A DNA stretch of 64,000 nucleotides, from positions 1-64,000 of the forward strand of contig NW_026647593.1 in assembly GCF_950295315.1 (NCBI RefSeq), written 5' to 3'. Below the pieces are notes generated by a model, which worked only from the letters and a program-made list of their open reading frames with translations, searched no databases and was not told the DNA's origin. Made by a program: the position numbers and the translations under genes. This stretch comes from Erinaceus europaeus (lineage: Eukaryota; Chordata; Mammalia; Eulipotyphla; Erinaceidae). Positions 7,471 to 19,370 of the stretch are shown piece after piece. How positions within the stretch are numbered: position 1 is the stretch's first letter; every line of letters starts with the position of its first letter.

Positions 7471-9743
7471 ATAATACAGTCCTTTGCCTTCAAAGACACA
7501 AGCTTTAGTGACCTATGCAGAACCTTCTTATTGGGATATACAGGTTCACAGAGTCCTAGGACAATCACCCATCACAAATATGGGAGATATATGTTTTCCA
7601 TTTTTATTTTATTAAGTAGTGCTTCACAAATTAAAAGGTTGCAGAAGGATAGTTAGTGTGCATGGAATAACATAAAAGTAAAGGCAATTATGTGGAAATG
7701 GACCCCTCTTATCCTATAGTCTTAACAATATGTCCATTTTATAAATAAAAATAAAAATGTAAAGGCACTTTTCAAAAACAGAGGTTATTGTAGGAACAAA
7801 CAGAGAGGGACTTGGACTCAAGAGTGGATAAACTATACAGAATTTCAGTGAAATAGCAGTGATGAAGAGTTGAGAAGATACAGCAATAAACAAATGTATG
7901 AATGCTCTGTGAAGAATCCTGAGACTGGTGAGGAAAGATTAAGGGGGGGAAGGGTTGAAGGGAGATTCCTTTACCATGTGTATTGACAGAAGAAGAGCAC
8001 AAAGAGGGAACACTGAAGGTAAAGGAGAGGAGGTAATTGATGGAGCAATTTAAATAAAGAACTGTGACAAGTTGGGATGACAGTGGACATACAGGAAAAC
8101 TGAAACTCTTTTCTCTGAAATTAATGAAAGGATGTTGACAATAGAACTGTGGGGTCAAGGTCATGTGAGAACGTTAGGATGAGGAGGGGCACCAAGAAGA
8201 GCTATTCACAATAGATAGGTGACCTGTATTATTAGCTCCATTTCCTGTGGGCTAGCCAACATGAGAAGTAGGAGTGAAAGATTCAAGGGCAGGGTAGGAG
8301 CTGCATGATACTTTTGCAGTCTGGGACCCAGAGAGATTAATCTAGGGGTAAGAGGCAGGAGTCCACTATGATGGGCGCAGGGGAATCAGAATAGGATCAA
8401 GGTAAAAGGAGAAATATGACATGAATAAACATGGTGAACCTCACTTCCCTCAAAGAGAAATGGTTTGAAAACATGCTCAAGTGCTAAGATAAAGAAGCCG
8501 TAACCATTCCTAGGGCTTATGGACCCTGGTGATAGCAGTGTAGTGCAGCTCTGTGCTATGTAAAGATGGTGTAGGGGTACATACCTGTGGTTATTTTCCC
8601 CCTACCCCCCCAAAGATGCCTTTCAGGATAGAGTGGGGTCCAGGCAATAGTCCCCCATAATTCCTTTCTCTCAGCATTCTCGCACAGATAAGCTCAAGAT
8701 GCTTTATAACTTTAATCCTTTTTTTTATGATGCTAGGAACTTGTTACCATCTGCTATGCAAGGTTTTAATGCAAATCTGTGTTTGCTTTTATAGTTTCAA
8801 TTAATCTAATAATAAACCAGGGCATCAGGCTCCTGAATACTCTTCTCCCACTCACTCTCCACACCCTCTCCTCAAGTAACAGATCACAGTGGTTTCATCC
8901 TATAGCTGCAAATCCTTTACCATATTAAGCATGTCCTTTAGGTACCAAATTAATCACATCCTATCTCTACCATAACTGCAGCAGCTGGGAAACCCAGCTG
9001 GAGAAAACTATGGGTCAGGGTTCAGTCAGATTCCAGCATGTCAGATGCTCTTTTAGCCTAGAAGTTTCTTATCTGGAGGTGTTTCTAGAGGCATGGTACA
9101 AGAGGAAGATCATATACCTGATTCTGAGGCTTCATGAGTCTCACTTCATATATGGCAAATATGACACAATTTTTTTACTCTCTAAGACTCACTTCTTCAC
9201 CTGTAAAGAGAAGACAGTTAAATAAAACTTTTCTGTGAGGATGAGACATCTAGTTCCAAAAGTGCTTCTGCTTTTGGTGGGAACAAGGGATAGTAAAAGT
9301 TATGTCTAGTATAATCAACCAAGTTAGAGTTTCTTGTCAGGTTCTGGCTATCAGAAGTTATAGTGGCAATAAGAATAATTATGAAAGACTGATAGAGAAA
9401 CAGGGGAAATGAGGGGAGGCAGATGGTAGAGAATTGAGCACCTCAACCTCAGTTTTTGACCATTATTTATTTGAATCAGAATCTTAGAATCAACCTGCTT
9501 GCAGTTACAGTTGTATAATCTCTAAGACATGTTGTGGTTACAGTTACATTTGAGCTATTTCTAATGAGCTAATCTGTACTGTTATCCCCTGTTACCTAAA
9601 CATTTGCTCTATATAGCTGTTGTTGTTTAGTATTTAATATGCACGAAGATCAAACTGTTTTTTTGTTGTTTTCAGGAGAGTAAACCCATCTTGTGTTGTC
9701 TAGAAGGTCATCTGCCTAGAAACAATAAAGCAAAGCATTACAA

Positions 9744-9786
9744 CCTTCTCCTTCTCCTCTTTCTCCTTCTCCTCCTCCTTCTTTTA
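9744..9786. repeat. CTT/CTC-rich simple repeat
   Basis: A pyrimidine-only run of mixed CTT and CTC triplets, about 43 bp. It is low complexity. Confidence 0.8.
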
Positions 9787-10920
9787 ATCCAAGATGACTT
9801 CCACATGCTCTTCATTTTAACTTCCACAGTTTCCAATCTGTGGGGTTTCCATTGTCTTAGGACTGGTGCATATCCTCATGGCACTTCTAAGGTAAGTATA
9901 AGAGGAGGGAACAGTCTGCAAGTTGCATTCTTTTCCCAAAATTGAGTAACAAACTTTCAAGAGTAGAATTTTTTCATCTCTTTATCCATAAAATAGAATT
10001 TATGACATGGCAAAAGTCTTCATACGTACCTGGTGCCTTCGGACTAGCTAAACCTAACATTCTGAAAATGGGACCTCTGTAAGGTTTGGAAACATAGCAG
10101 AGGCCATATAACTACAAATTCCCAATCCTGATCTTGAGTGGATCATCTAATCATTTTCCTTACATTTCCCCAACTCTAAAATTGAGCTAAAATACCTACC
10201 TTGGTAAGAGTGAGAGAGGACACATTTATAGTACCTTCAATTTTGTAAGTGATCCATTAATGGTGGTACCAGCTTATTATTGTTTTGATGTAACTAAATT
10301 GCCCTGTGTCTCTATCGGAAATCCCTGACACTTGGTCTGAGGTATCTTTTGATGGAAATATCCTTGGTTGATTAGGCAAGCATCAATATCAATAAACATT
10401 CACTTTGGTGGTAATTTCCAGATTACTTTATCTAGAAGCACAGGTGGAACATACTCTATTTAAAGCAATCATTCATTTACTCTGCGAATAGTTTCTTGGG
10501 TTCGTGGACCCAAGGCAATTTTCCCAGGCTAGATACACCTCCAGACTGAATATATTTTTCTCTATACAAACATCAAAGTGAAATGTAATGTCTACTGAAA
10601 TATATTACTTAGTCCCATATAATTTATTTTCTTAGAGGTAGAAATAATTGCATGAGAATCAACTGCCTAGAAATCGCCAAAGCCAATGTGAACTGAGCTA
10701 ATGTCATTTTAGGACTTTGTTGTGGTTAGTAGAGAGGTTCACTGCCAGAAGAATTAAAGTATCAGCTGCCTGGATTTCTGAAAATAGAAAAGGCATGGAA
10801 GTCATAGAGCAAAACATGAGTGAACCAGTTAATGAAAAAATAAGGAAACATTAGTGAAGTTGCAAAGATAAAATTAGTTAACTGGACAAAAATAGAGAAA
10901 ATTTACTTCCCTGCTATTTT

Positions 10921-10950
10921 CAAGGGTCTGTTAAAATTCACAGACCCTTG
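10921..10950. repeat. Perfect hairpin, 11-bp stem and 8-nt loop
   Basis: CAAGGGTCTGT (10921-10931) and ACAGACCCTTG (10940-10950) are exact reverse complements around TAAAATTC. It sits 5 bp before the left target duplication of the SINE at 10971. No poly-T run follows that would suggest a pol III terminator. Confidence 0.75.
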
Positions 10951-10970
10951 TTATAAAATACTGTAGTTGA

Positions 10971-11240
10971 GGGAGTCGGGCAGTAGAGCAGCAGGTTAAG
11001 TGCAGGTGGTGCAAATCACAAGGACTGGCTTGGCTTAACGATCCGGGTTAAAGCCCCCGGCTCCACACCTGCAGGCGAGTCACTTCACAAGCTGTGAAGC
11101 AGGTCTGCAGATGTCTATCTTTCTCTCTCTCTCTCTGTCTTCCCCTCCTATCTCCATTTCTCTCTGTCCTATCCAACAACAACATCATCAATAACAACAA
11201 TAAAACAACAAGAGCAACAAAAGGTAATAAATAAATATTT
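10971..11240 (+). mobile_element. tRNA-derived SINE (family A), complete
   Basis: It starts GGGAGTCGGGCAGTAG, then has a tRNA-like A-box region, a B box near GGTTAAAGCCCC, a CT-rich middle, a CCTATCCAACAAC block and an AAC/AAT-rich tail. Sixteen-base target duplications flank it: AAAATACTGTAGTTGA (10955-10970) and the same with one change (11241-11256). This fits LINE-1-mediated insertion. Transcription would be by RNA polymerase III from the internal boxes. Confidence 0.9.
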
Positions 11241-11267
11241 AAAATACTATAGTTGAAAAACAGCATT

Positions 11268-11356
11268 TTTTTTCTTTTTAAACAAATTTTATTTATTCAT
11301 TTTTCATTTTAGAAAGAGACAGAAGTTGAGAAGGAAGGGGAAGATAGGCAAAGGGT

Positions 11357-11388
<32 letters not shown>

Positions 11389-11510
11389 AACCTATAACAT
11401 CGCTTCATGACTTATGAAGCTTCACCCTTGCGGATAGGGACTGGAACTTGAACCCGAGCCCTTACATACTGTAATGTGTGTGCTCAATCAGCTGTGCCAC
11501 TACCAGGTCT
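11268..11510 (-). mobile_element. Older tRNA-derived SINE, minus strand
   Basis: On the minus strand it starts with a CCAAGACCTGGTAG-like head, continues through a tRNA-like part (TGGCACAGCTGATTGAGC) and a GA-rich stretch that is (GA)n at 11358-11378, and ends in an A-rich tail (poly-T at 11268). It is more diverged than the family A copies and I see no clear target duplication. Confidence 0.65.
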
Positions 11511-11814
11511 TGGCATTAATTTTCCAAGCAGTGATATCACAAAGACATATGCCAAGGAGTTTATTAGCAAGAGGAATGTATATTTACCCTCCTGTCCGGA
11601 AATTTGAGCCTTCCTCATCTGCCACTCTGAGAACTGCTTAGAGGAAATATTACATACTCATTTGCCCTTGCCCATCTCTACTTAGAAGCTTCCTAAATAG
11701 CAAGGGCATTAAAGGATCAGTGGATTTTGCTTCTTTATCTAAGCCCTTTTTATTCCCACTTCTCCTACATACCCACTCTGTTACAAACTGAATATTCAAA
11801 ATGAATATTCATCA

Positions 11815-13564
11815 AAATATTCATCAAAATTAATATTCCCCCTAGAGTCATATACAAATTTAATGTGATACCCAGCAAAGTTCCACCAGGCTTCTTTAAG
11901 AGAATAGAACAAAAATTACAATCCTTTATTTAGAGAAAGAAAACACCTAGAATCACCAAAACTATCTTGAAGAAAAGAAATAGAAAGAGACATCACACCC
12001 CCAGATCTCAAACTATATTGTAAGGCCATCATAATCAAAACAGCCTGGTACTAGAACAGAATAGACACACAGACCAGTGGAATAGAATTGAAAGCCCAGA
12101 ACTAAACCCCCACAACTAATCTTTGATAAGGAGGCCAAAGTATTAAATGAAGGAAGGAGGCTCTGCTCAATAAATGGTGCTGGTAAAACAGCGTTGAACC
12201 ATGCAGACGAATGAAACTGAATCACTTTATCTCATCAGAAACAAAAGTCAGCTCCAAATGAATCAAGGACCTGAATGTTAGACCAGAAACTATCAAATAT
12301 GTACAGGAAAACATTGGTGGAACACTTTCCCACCTAAACCTCAAGGACATCTTTGATGATACAAATCCAGTTACAAGGAAGACTAAAAGAAAAACAATTT
12401 AATGGGACTATATCAAATTGAAAATTCTCTACACAGCGAAAGAAACCAACACACAAAGTGACCTCTCATAGAATGGGAGAAATCTTCACATCCATATATC
12501 AGGCAAGAGACTAATAACCAAAATATACAAAGAGCTCAGCAAACTTAGCAACAAAAAAGCAAATGACCCCTTCCAAAAAATAGGCAGAGAATATGAACAG
12601 AATATTCAGTACAGAAGAAATCCAAGTCTAACAAATGCATGAAAAATTTCTCCATGTCCCTGATTGTTAGAAAAATGCAAATAAAGACAACACTGAAATA
12701 CCACCTCACCCTTGTAAGAATGGCATACGTCAAAAATGACAGCAGCAACAGATGCTCGAGAGTTTGTGGGGACAAAGGAACCCACATACACTGCTGGTGG
12801 GAATATAAATTGGTCCAACCTCTGTGAAGAGCAGTCTAGAAAACTATAACCAGAGTAGACATGGACCTTCCATATAACCCAGTAATTCCTCTCCTGGGGA
12901 TATACCCCAAGGACTCCACAACACCCAACTAAAAAGATATGTGTACACCTATATTCATAGCAGCATAATTAGTAATAGCTAAAACCTGGAAGCAACTCAG
13001 GTGCCTAACAACAGATGAACGGCTGAGAAAGCTGTGGTGTATATACACTATGGAATACTATGCATCTATCAGCGCACCTTTTCTGACCCATCTTGGGTGG
13101 AGCTAGAAGAAATTATGTTACTTGAGTAAGTCAGATAGGGCATATATACACATGTATACACTAATTAGGGCAAAATGTATACCTGAAAGCGAAAGTGAAC
13201 AATAGTTTTCAGTGAATCAATAAATGAAGCAAACAAGAAAAGAAAGACCTAAGAAGACACCATAAAATTCCTAATGAAATAGTCTCTACATAGATCTAGA
13301 TACTCTCCTCACCTACTTCCTATTATATTTCCCTCAGTCACTCCAAAGCTAACCCTATCAAAGTAATAACTACAAAAGTTGAATAAGAGGAAGAGACTCA
13401 CATAATTTAATGATGACTTTAGTTTCCATCAGGCCACTCCATCATCTGGGGCCCTAGTCAAGGAGTACTGAGATTCCCAAACAGACATGAGGGGCTTAGA
13501 TCTCAAATAGATCTCTCTCCATTGCCACTGCTCATCTTCATTAGGAACAACAACAACAACAACA

Positions 13565-13644
<80 letters not shown>

Positions 13645-14560
13645 ACCCCCATAGGACCTTGCCCTCAGTGTGGATCAGCAATGGTAGAGAATGTTCCATC
13701 CTCTGAAGGGAAGTTGTACAACATATTCTGTCTACCACCTGAGGATGATAGATCCTGAAATTGAGGCAGCTTGAAATGTTCCTACTCATGACCACAGAAT
13801 ACTAGATCTAGCCTATAGGGATGCAGAGGTTATATAAGCTCCTATACTGAATATGGGCCCCAGATCAATCATTGGTGTTTACTCAAAACTATTTATACAC
13901 TTTTCCCATATTTGGGAGCTACTCTCTTCCCTGACATAGCTTTTTAGCCCTTTTTCAAGGATGACATCATCTCCCCAGACAATAGCTTGGGTCCACCAGC
14001 ATATCAGATGTCAGGCTCAAAAACAAAATTAGTATAGTCATGGGCCCTATGGAATATAACTAAAATATATTATAGATAACTAGCTATCTCCAAAATGAAG
14101 ACCCAAATCTTCATTTTCCATATTCCAGCCTTTAGGTTCATGATCAATCAACAATTTGTTTGGCTTTATATCTTAACTCTGTTTTCACCCACCAGGTTAC
14201 AGATAGTACCATGATAACAACCTGAATTCCCTAGACAGACAACCCCACCAATATGTCCTGGAGCCCTGCTTCCCAAGATCCATGCCCACTAGTGAAAGAG
14301 AGAGACAAACTGGGAGCATAGATTGACCTGCCAATGCCCATATTCAGCGGAGAACCAATTACAGAAGCCAGACCTTCCACCTTCTGCAACCCATAATGTC
14401 CTTGGGTCCATACTCCCAGAGAGTTAAAGAATATAAAAACTATCAGGGGAGCAGATGGTATATGGTGTTCTATTGGTGGGAATAGTGTGAAGTTGTATCC
14501 CCTCTTATCCTATGGTTTTTGTCAGTGTTTCTATTTATAAATAAAAAATAAATACATTTA
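11815..14560 (+). mobile_element. LINE-1 copy A, 5'-truncated, with long 3' UTR
   Basis: The 3' third of ORF2 is recognisable from 11815 to about 13135 by alignment with 41515-43060 of copy F, including the Cys-rich region (12740-12830). It is full of stops. At about 13135 it jumps from the end of ORF2 straight into a late part of the 3' UTR, so the early UTR is deleted. The UTR then runs to TATTTATAAATAAAAAATAAA at 14530-14560. An AAC/AC microsatellite sits inside it at 13544-13650. The copy is not functional. Confidence 0.88.
13544..13650. repeat. (AAC)n followed by (AC)n microsatellite
   Basis: About six AAC units lead into about 40 AC dinucleotides with small interruptions (a T near 13593 and near 13639). 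It grew inside the LINE-1 3' UTR, where other copies read AACAACATAATAGACC (compare the minus strand at 23470). This looks like local expansion from a pre-existing AACAAC seed. Confidence 0.92.
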
Positions 14561-14881
14561 ATCCTATTGATTTATATTTTATGATCACTAATAATATGTC
14601 ATATCAGTGGGAATAGACTTAATATTTCAAGTTATCTAGCTTCCTAGACAATAGTCCTAAGCACAAATACTGGCTTTAGCCTAAACATTTAATATCTTAG
14701 ATCTGCAAGATGATCAAACTCTGATAATATTAAATTGTTCAAGGATCTCTAAAAATGTATTGCAAATATATGTATTTAAACAATTAATCAACTACAACTT
14801 TAAGCCACACAGATAAAGACCATTTGGCCCTGTAAGTATTTAAAATACAAAGATATTCAGATACTGCTAAAGGAGTGCAAA
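14561..14881. other. AT-rich spacer, nothing recognised
   Basis: This separates LINE-1 copies A and B. I see no gene, repeat or strong motif. Confidence 0.4.
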
Positions 14882-16330
14882 TCATACTGAACTCAAGTAT
14901 AAAAAGAGCTCACCAAACTCAGTAATAAAAAACAAATGACCCCATCCAAACATGTGGAGAGGATATGAAAATAAGATATCCAAAAGGTCAACAGACATAT
15001 GAAAAAGTTTTCTCTCTAGGGTGGGGTGTGCTTTCCTGCATGCTTCTCTCAATTCATACCAAATAATATTGCATCCAGCGATCCCAAACAAATCAACAGA
15101 AAGAGTACCACCTCAGCATGCTTCACTTCAAACTGTGTCCAGAGACTTCAGGTGTGGAATGTCAACCCTTCAGCTTCATTAGTTGGGTGAGACCTTTCCT
15201 TTCATAGTATTCTCTAATTCTATTCCAGGTGGTTCACTTCCTAACAACTTCCCAAAACTTAGATATAGACCAGGTCCCATGAGATAGAGCATATATACAC
15301 ATGTATCCATAAACTAGGGCAAAATATATACCTGAAAGCAAAAGTAAACAATAGTCTGCAATGAGTCAGTATAAAGTTACTAATAAAATAGTATCTAATT
15401 ATACTTATAGTATTATATTATGGTATTTTATGGTATTCTCTAATTCCATTCCAGGAGGTTCACTTCCTAACAAAGTTCCAAAACCTAGATATAGGCCAGG
15501 TCTGGTTAGAGCATATGTTCACATGTATCCATAAATTAAGGCAAAATATATACCTGAAAGCAAAAATACACAATAGTCTGTAGTTAGTTAGTATCAAGTT
15601 CATACTGAAATAGCGTCCACTAAGGGCCACAGGTCAGATCAGATCAGTGGGGTTTACAGTTAATAATATATATACCCCTTACCCATATTAGGGAGCTACT
15701 ATCTTCTCTGATCCAGGTTTCTGTCCCTTTTCCACCCATACCATCATCTCCCAGACAATAACTTGGATCCACCTACATATCAGGTTTCAGGCTCAGGGAA
15801 AAAAAATAATATAACCACAGGCCCTTTGGAATATAACTAAAATATGCCTATTAGCTATACAAAATGGAGGACTCCACAACACTTCATCTGCACTAATCCA
15901 GCCTTTAGATCCATGATTGTTCAAAAATTTGTTTGGTTTTTTATGTTAACTCTCTTTTCAGTCACCGGGTTCCAGATGCTAGCATGATGCTGACCAGACT
16001 TTCCTGTACATATGACCCCACAAATGTGTCCTGGAGCTCTGCTTCCCCAGAACCCCACCCTACTATGGAAAGCAAGAGGCAGGCTGGGAATATGGAGTGA
16101 CCAGTCAAAGCCCATGCTCAGTGGGGAAGCAATTATAGAAGCCAGAACGTCCACTTTCTGCATCCCACAATGACTTTGGGTCCATACTCCCAGAGAGATA
16201 AAGAATAGGAAAGCTATCAGAGGAGGGGATAAGCTGGTGGTAGGAATTATGTGGAGCTATGCCCCTCTTATTCTATGGTTTTGTTAATGTCTCATTTTTA
16301 TAAATAAATAGATAAAATAAATATAAAATA
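14882..16330 (+). mobile_element. LINE-1 copy B, internally deleted, mostly 3' UTR
   Basis: Positions 14882-15015 match the late ORF2 segment around KELSK...ADDPIQ (compare 42240-42360). The sequence then jumps into the 3' UTR at the block TGCTTCTCTCAATTCATACC. A 225-bp direct duplication lies within it (15208 and 15433 both begin GTATTCTCTAATTC). The copy ends at the family's usual 3' terminus, CTTATTCTATGGTTTTGT and an A-rich tail near 16290-16330. Confidence 0.85.
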
Positions 16331-16344
16331 TAAAAAAGAAAAAA

Positions 16345-17125
16345 GTGTTCCAAGTCATTGATTGTCAGAGGAATGCAAATAAAATCAAGAATGAGATACC
16401 ATTTAACTCGTGAGAAATGTATCCATCAGAAACAATAGCAACAACAAATGCTGGATAGGTTGTGGAGGTAAAGGAACCCTCCTGCACTGTCAGTGAAAAT
16501 ATAATTTGTTCAACCCCTATTGAGAGCAGTCTGGAGAATTCTTAGAAGGCTAGAAATGGACCTACCCTATAACCCTATAATTTCTCTCTCGGGATATGTC
16601 CTAAGGAACCAAAGACACCCATCCATAATGATCTGTGTATATTTATGTCTATAATAACACAAAATTTGTAGTAACAAAACTTGGAGCTAACCCAGGTGTC
16701 CAACAACGCATGAGTGGCTGAGTAAGTTGTGGTATATATACACAATGAAATACTACTGCACTATTAAAAATGGTGAATTCATCTTCTTTGCCGCATCTTG
16801 GGTAGAGCTTGAATAAATCATGTTAAGTAAGATAATCAGAAATAGAATGAATATGGAATGGTTTAACTCATAGAAAAAAGTTAAAAAATAAAAACAGAAG
16901 GGTAAACACAAAGCTAACTTGTACTGGGTTGGGTGCATTATACCAAAGTAAAGGACACTGGTGTGTGTGTGTGTGGGGGGGGTTATGTCTTGGGTCTTGA
17001 TAGGGAGAAAGACTTAGGGAGGGGTTAGAGGGTTATGCAGGAGTCAGGAATTTTATACATGTACCAACTACTGTATTTACTGTCAACTGTAAAATGTTAC
17101 CCCCCCAATAAAATAATTTTAAAAT
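16345..17125 (+). mobile_element. LINE-1 copy C, older subfamily with a different 3' UTR
   Basis: The end of ORF2 is visible from 16345 to about 16870, including the Cys-rich region and the tract equivalent to [13 protein letters not shown] near 16700. The 3' UTR that follows is short (about 250 bp) and unlike copies A, B or F: it has a GT run at 16960-16973, a G run, and ends CCCCCCAATAAAATAATTTTAAAATAA at about 17100-17125. A related fragment is at 21985-22145. It is decayed with many stops. Confidence 0.8.
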
Positions 17126-17139
17126 AAGAATTAAGATTA

Positions 17140-17295
17140 TGTGCTGCTGAAATAGCTCTCTTGGATAGCACAGTGACTTGACATGTGCATGACCCAGGTT
17201 TGAGCCAGACCTCCACTAAATTGCAGAAAGTGTTGATGTTGTGGTCTCTTTCTCTCTTAGCCTTCCTTGTCTCTATCTAAAAAAACAGTAAATTA
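17140..17295 (+). mobile_element. Old tRNA-derived SINE fragment
   Basis: A tRNA-like head with a B-box-like CCCAGGTTTGAGCCAG, then a CT-rich middle (TCTCTTTCTCTCTTAG) and an A-rich end TCTATCTAAAAAAACAG. This is the same layout as other SINEs here but diverged. Confidence 0.6.
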
Positions 17296-19370
17296 ATAAA
17301 GAGGCTATGGGCTTTCTGTACAGGTTGTCCATGAATGGTACGGATATAATATTTTTATTTGAGGTGATAACAGTCTAAGGAGCATAATTTCTGAGTTTTA
17401 TGAAAAATATGTGTTAATATTTTTGAGAAACTTTCAAAAATTTTCCAGAGTGGCTAGAAAACATTTAGAGACACAGATAAAAGTTCTGCAACAGTGAAAA
17501 TTCCTTCAGAGCAGCAGGGGGCTTAGCTCAAATCTGAGGTGAACATTTGACAGAGCAGTGAGTTACTCACATGAGCTATTTTCCCACCTCATAGCTGCAT
17601 GTTTTTATGTTGTCATTTTCAGTAAGTGAAAAATCCAGTTTTTCTGCATCATCACTGATGATAAATTTTTGCACTACTGTTTATTTTAGTTATTCTGTTA
17701 AGTAGATGAAGATATTTTGTTTCATTTTTCATTTTCCTATGGTTAATAATGTTTAATTATTTTTTGTTTATATATTGTTTAGCAGACTAGGATATTAGTG
17801 CATCATATTGGATGTTCCAAGGATGCTAGAAAATAATGTTTTTTGCTACTGTCTGGTGTTGTTGCATAAACTCTGTTGATTGGCTTTGTGGTTGACTTTA
17901 TATCTTTGATAGTACTCTGCCTAATATTTCTATTAAGAAGGGTTGAACAATAAAGTCTCTAAGCATAATTGTGATAGACTATTAACCCTTTCTTATCTAT
18001 TAAGGTTTCACTTTATGCATTATGACTCTCTGTTGTTTGCTCATATATATTTAGGATATTTTCATATTTTCCTAGTAAATTGGACCTTTTATTATTTTGT
18101 CTAGTAATTTTCATTAGTTGATTTGATGTCTATTTTATCAGATACTAATATAAATGGCAAGCAGTGTCACATTCAGTAGAGTGAACATATCATGGACAAG
18201 GTCCTAGGCCCCATCTGCATTGGAAAGTTTCAATAGTGGTGAAACAATGTTGTAGGTAACTTTCTCCTCCTCTCTTTCCCTCCCCTCTCAATTTTTCTGT
18301 ATTATGAGGAAGAAAAAAATAAAGGGGGGGTGGAGGTGACATACTAGGTTAAGGGCACACATTCCCATGTGCAAGGACGCAGCTTAGAGCCCTTTCACCC
18401 CACCTTCAGGAGATGATAGATTGATATACTGATAGATCGTAGATAGATTATATAGATAAATTACAGTTCTCAGTGATTTAGGAAGAAGAAGCTAGAGTGA
18501 CTCTGAGAGAGTAGGTAGGGCCAGCTGGTAAATCACATGTTATCTTACACAGGGCTTTAACTCCAGACCCCAACTGAAGCACCTTGCAAGGCCCAGGGGG
18601 GAGCTTTATTTATAGCAGAGCATTGGTATTATGTCTCCCCTTCTTTCTTTGTTTCTCTGTCTCAAACCCTTTATACAATAACTATCCCCCCAAAAAAGGC
18701 CAGTAAAATCAGTACAATCATGATCCACTTGATATCTGGAGTAATAAATCTGTACATCTAGATTATACTTTCACTATAAATGGCATAAGACTACTCAAAA
18801 GTGGGTATATGTGAAATTGGAGTAAATTTTATCATAGTGATACTAAGTTTTGTGTATCTATATTTGCCACTGGGGGAAGTTGGAAAAAGAGTAAACAAAA
18901 TACTATTTCTTATAGCTTCATGTACACCTCAAAATAAAAATTTAAAGGGCCAGGCAGTAATGCATTTGGTGGGAAGTTAGTGTAAATTCAGTTCTCTTTC
19001 CTGTTCCTTTGTGTATTATTCCCTTTGTGGTCCTGTTAGGCTGGGTCTTCATGACTTGACTCCCAGTATATCAATTATCTAAATATTCCTTTCTAAAAAT
19101 CCTCCTGGATCTGGAACCCACTGTCTAAGGAAACTTGGGTTAGATGGTGACTTGCCTCACATGAACATATGGCTACCATTTAAAATGTTGTTTTCCTTGT
19201 ACTTCTTTCTGATTTGATTTTTTTTAAACTAGAGCAATGCTCAGCTTTTGTTTATGGTGATGTATTTGTGTGTGGGGGGGGGGTTGAAGCTGAGAATTTG
19301 GAGCTACAGGCAAAGGCTGAGTCTGTTTGCTATGCTATCTACCCCTGCCCTTGACTTGTCTGGGTTTTCT
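17296..19370. other. Intergenic sequence with SINE fragments
   Basis: No gene is visible. Diverged plus-strand SINE-like pieces can be seen at about 18145-18310, 18330-18420, 18515-18690 and 18950-19110, each with a pol III-like head, a CT-rich part or a TCTCTGTCTCAAA-like end. A G run lies at 19274-19283. The remainder is unassigned. Confidence 0.45.

Larger units (their letters stand above)
7471..10954. other. Intergenic sequence, mostly unassigned
   Basis: I find no gene. A short LINE-1 3' end fragment is visible at about 7690-7770 (CCCCTCTTATCCTATAGTCTT followed by ATAAATAAAAATAAA, plus strand). A CTC/CTT-rich tract lies at 9744-9786 and a perfect hairpin at 10921-10950. The remaining stretches show no repeat family I recognise and no long open frame. 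Confidence 0.5.

Noticed and set aside
13544..13650. Regular repeats considered as a CRISPR array, together with the TATC and TC arrays
   Set aside because: They are uninterrupted microsatellites with no spacers, in a mammalian genome.
13429..13795. Open frames reading long runs of CVCV or HTHT
   Set aside because: These are translations of the AC microsatellite.
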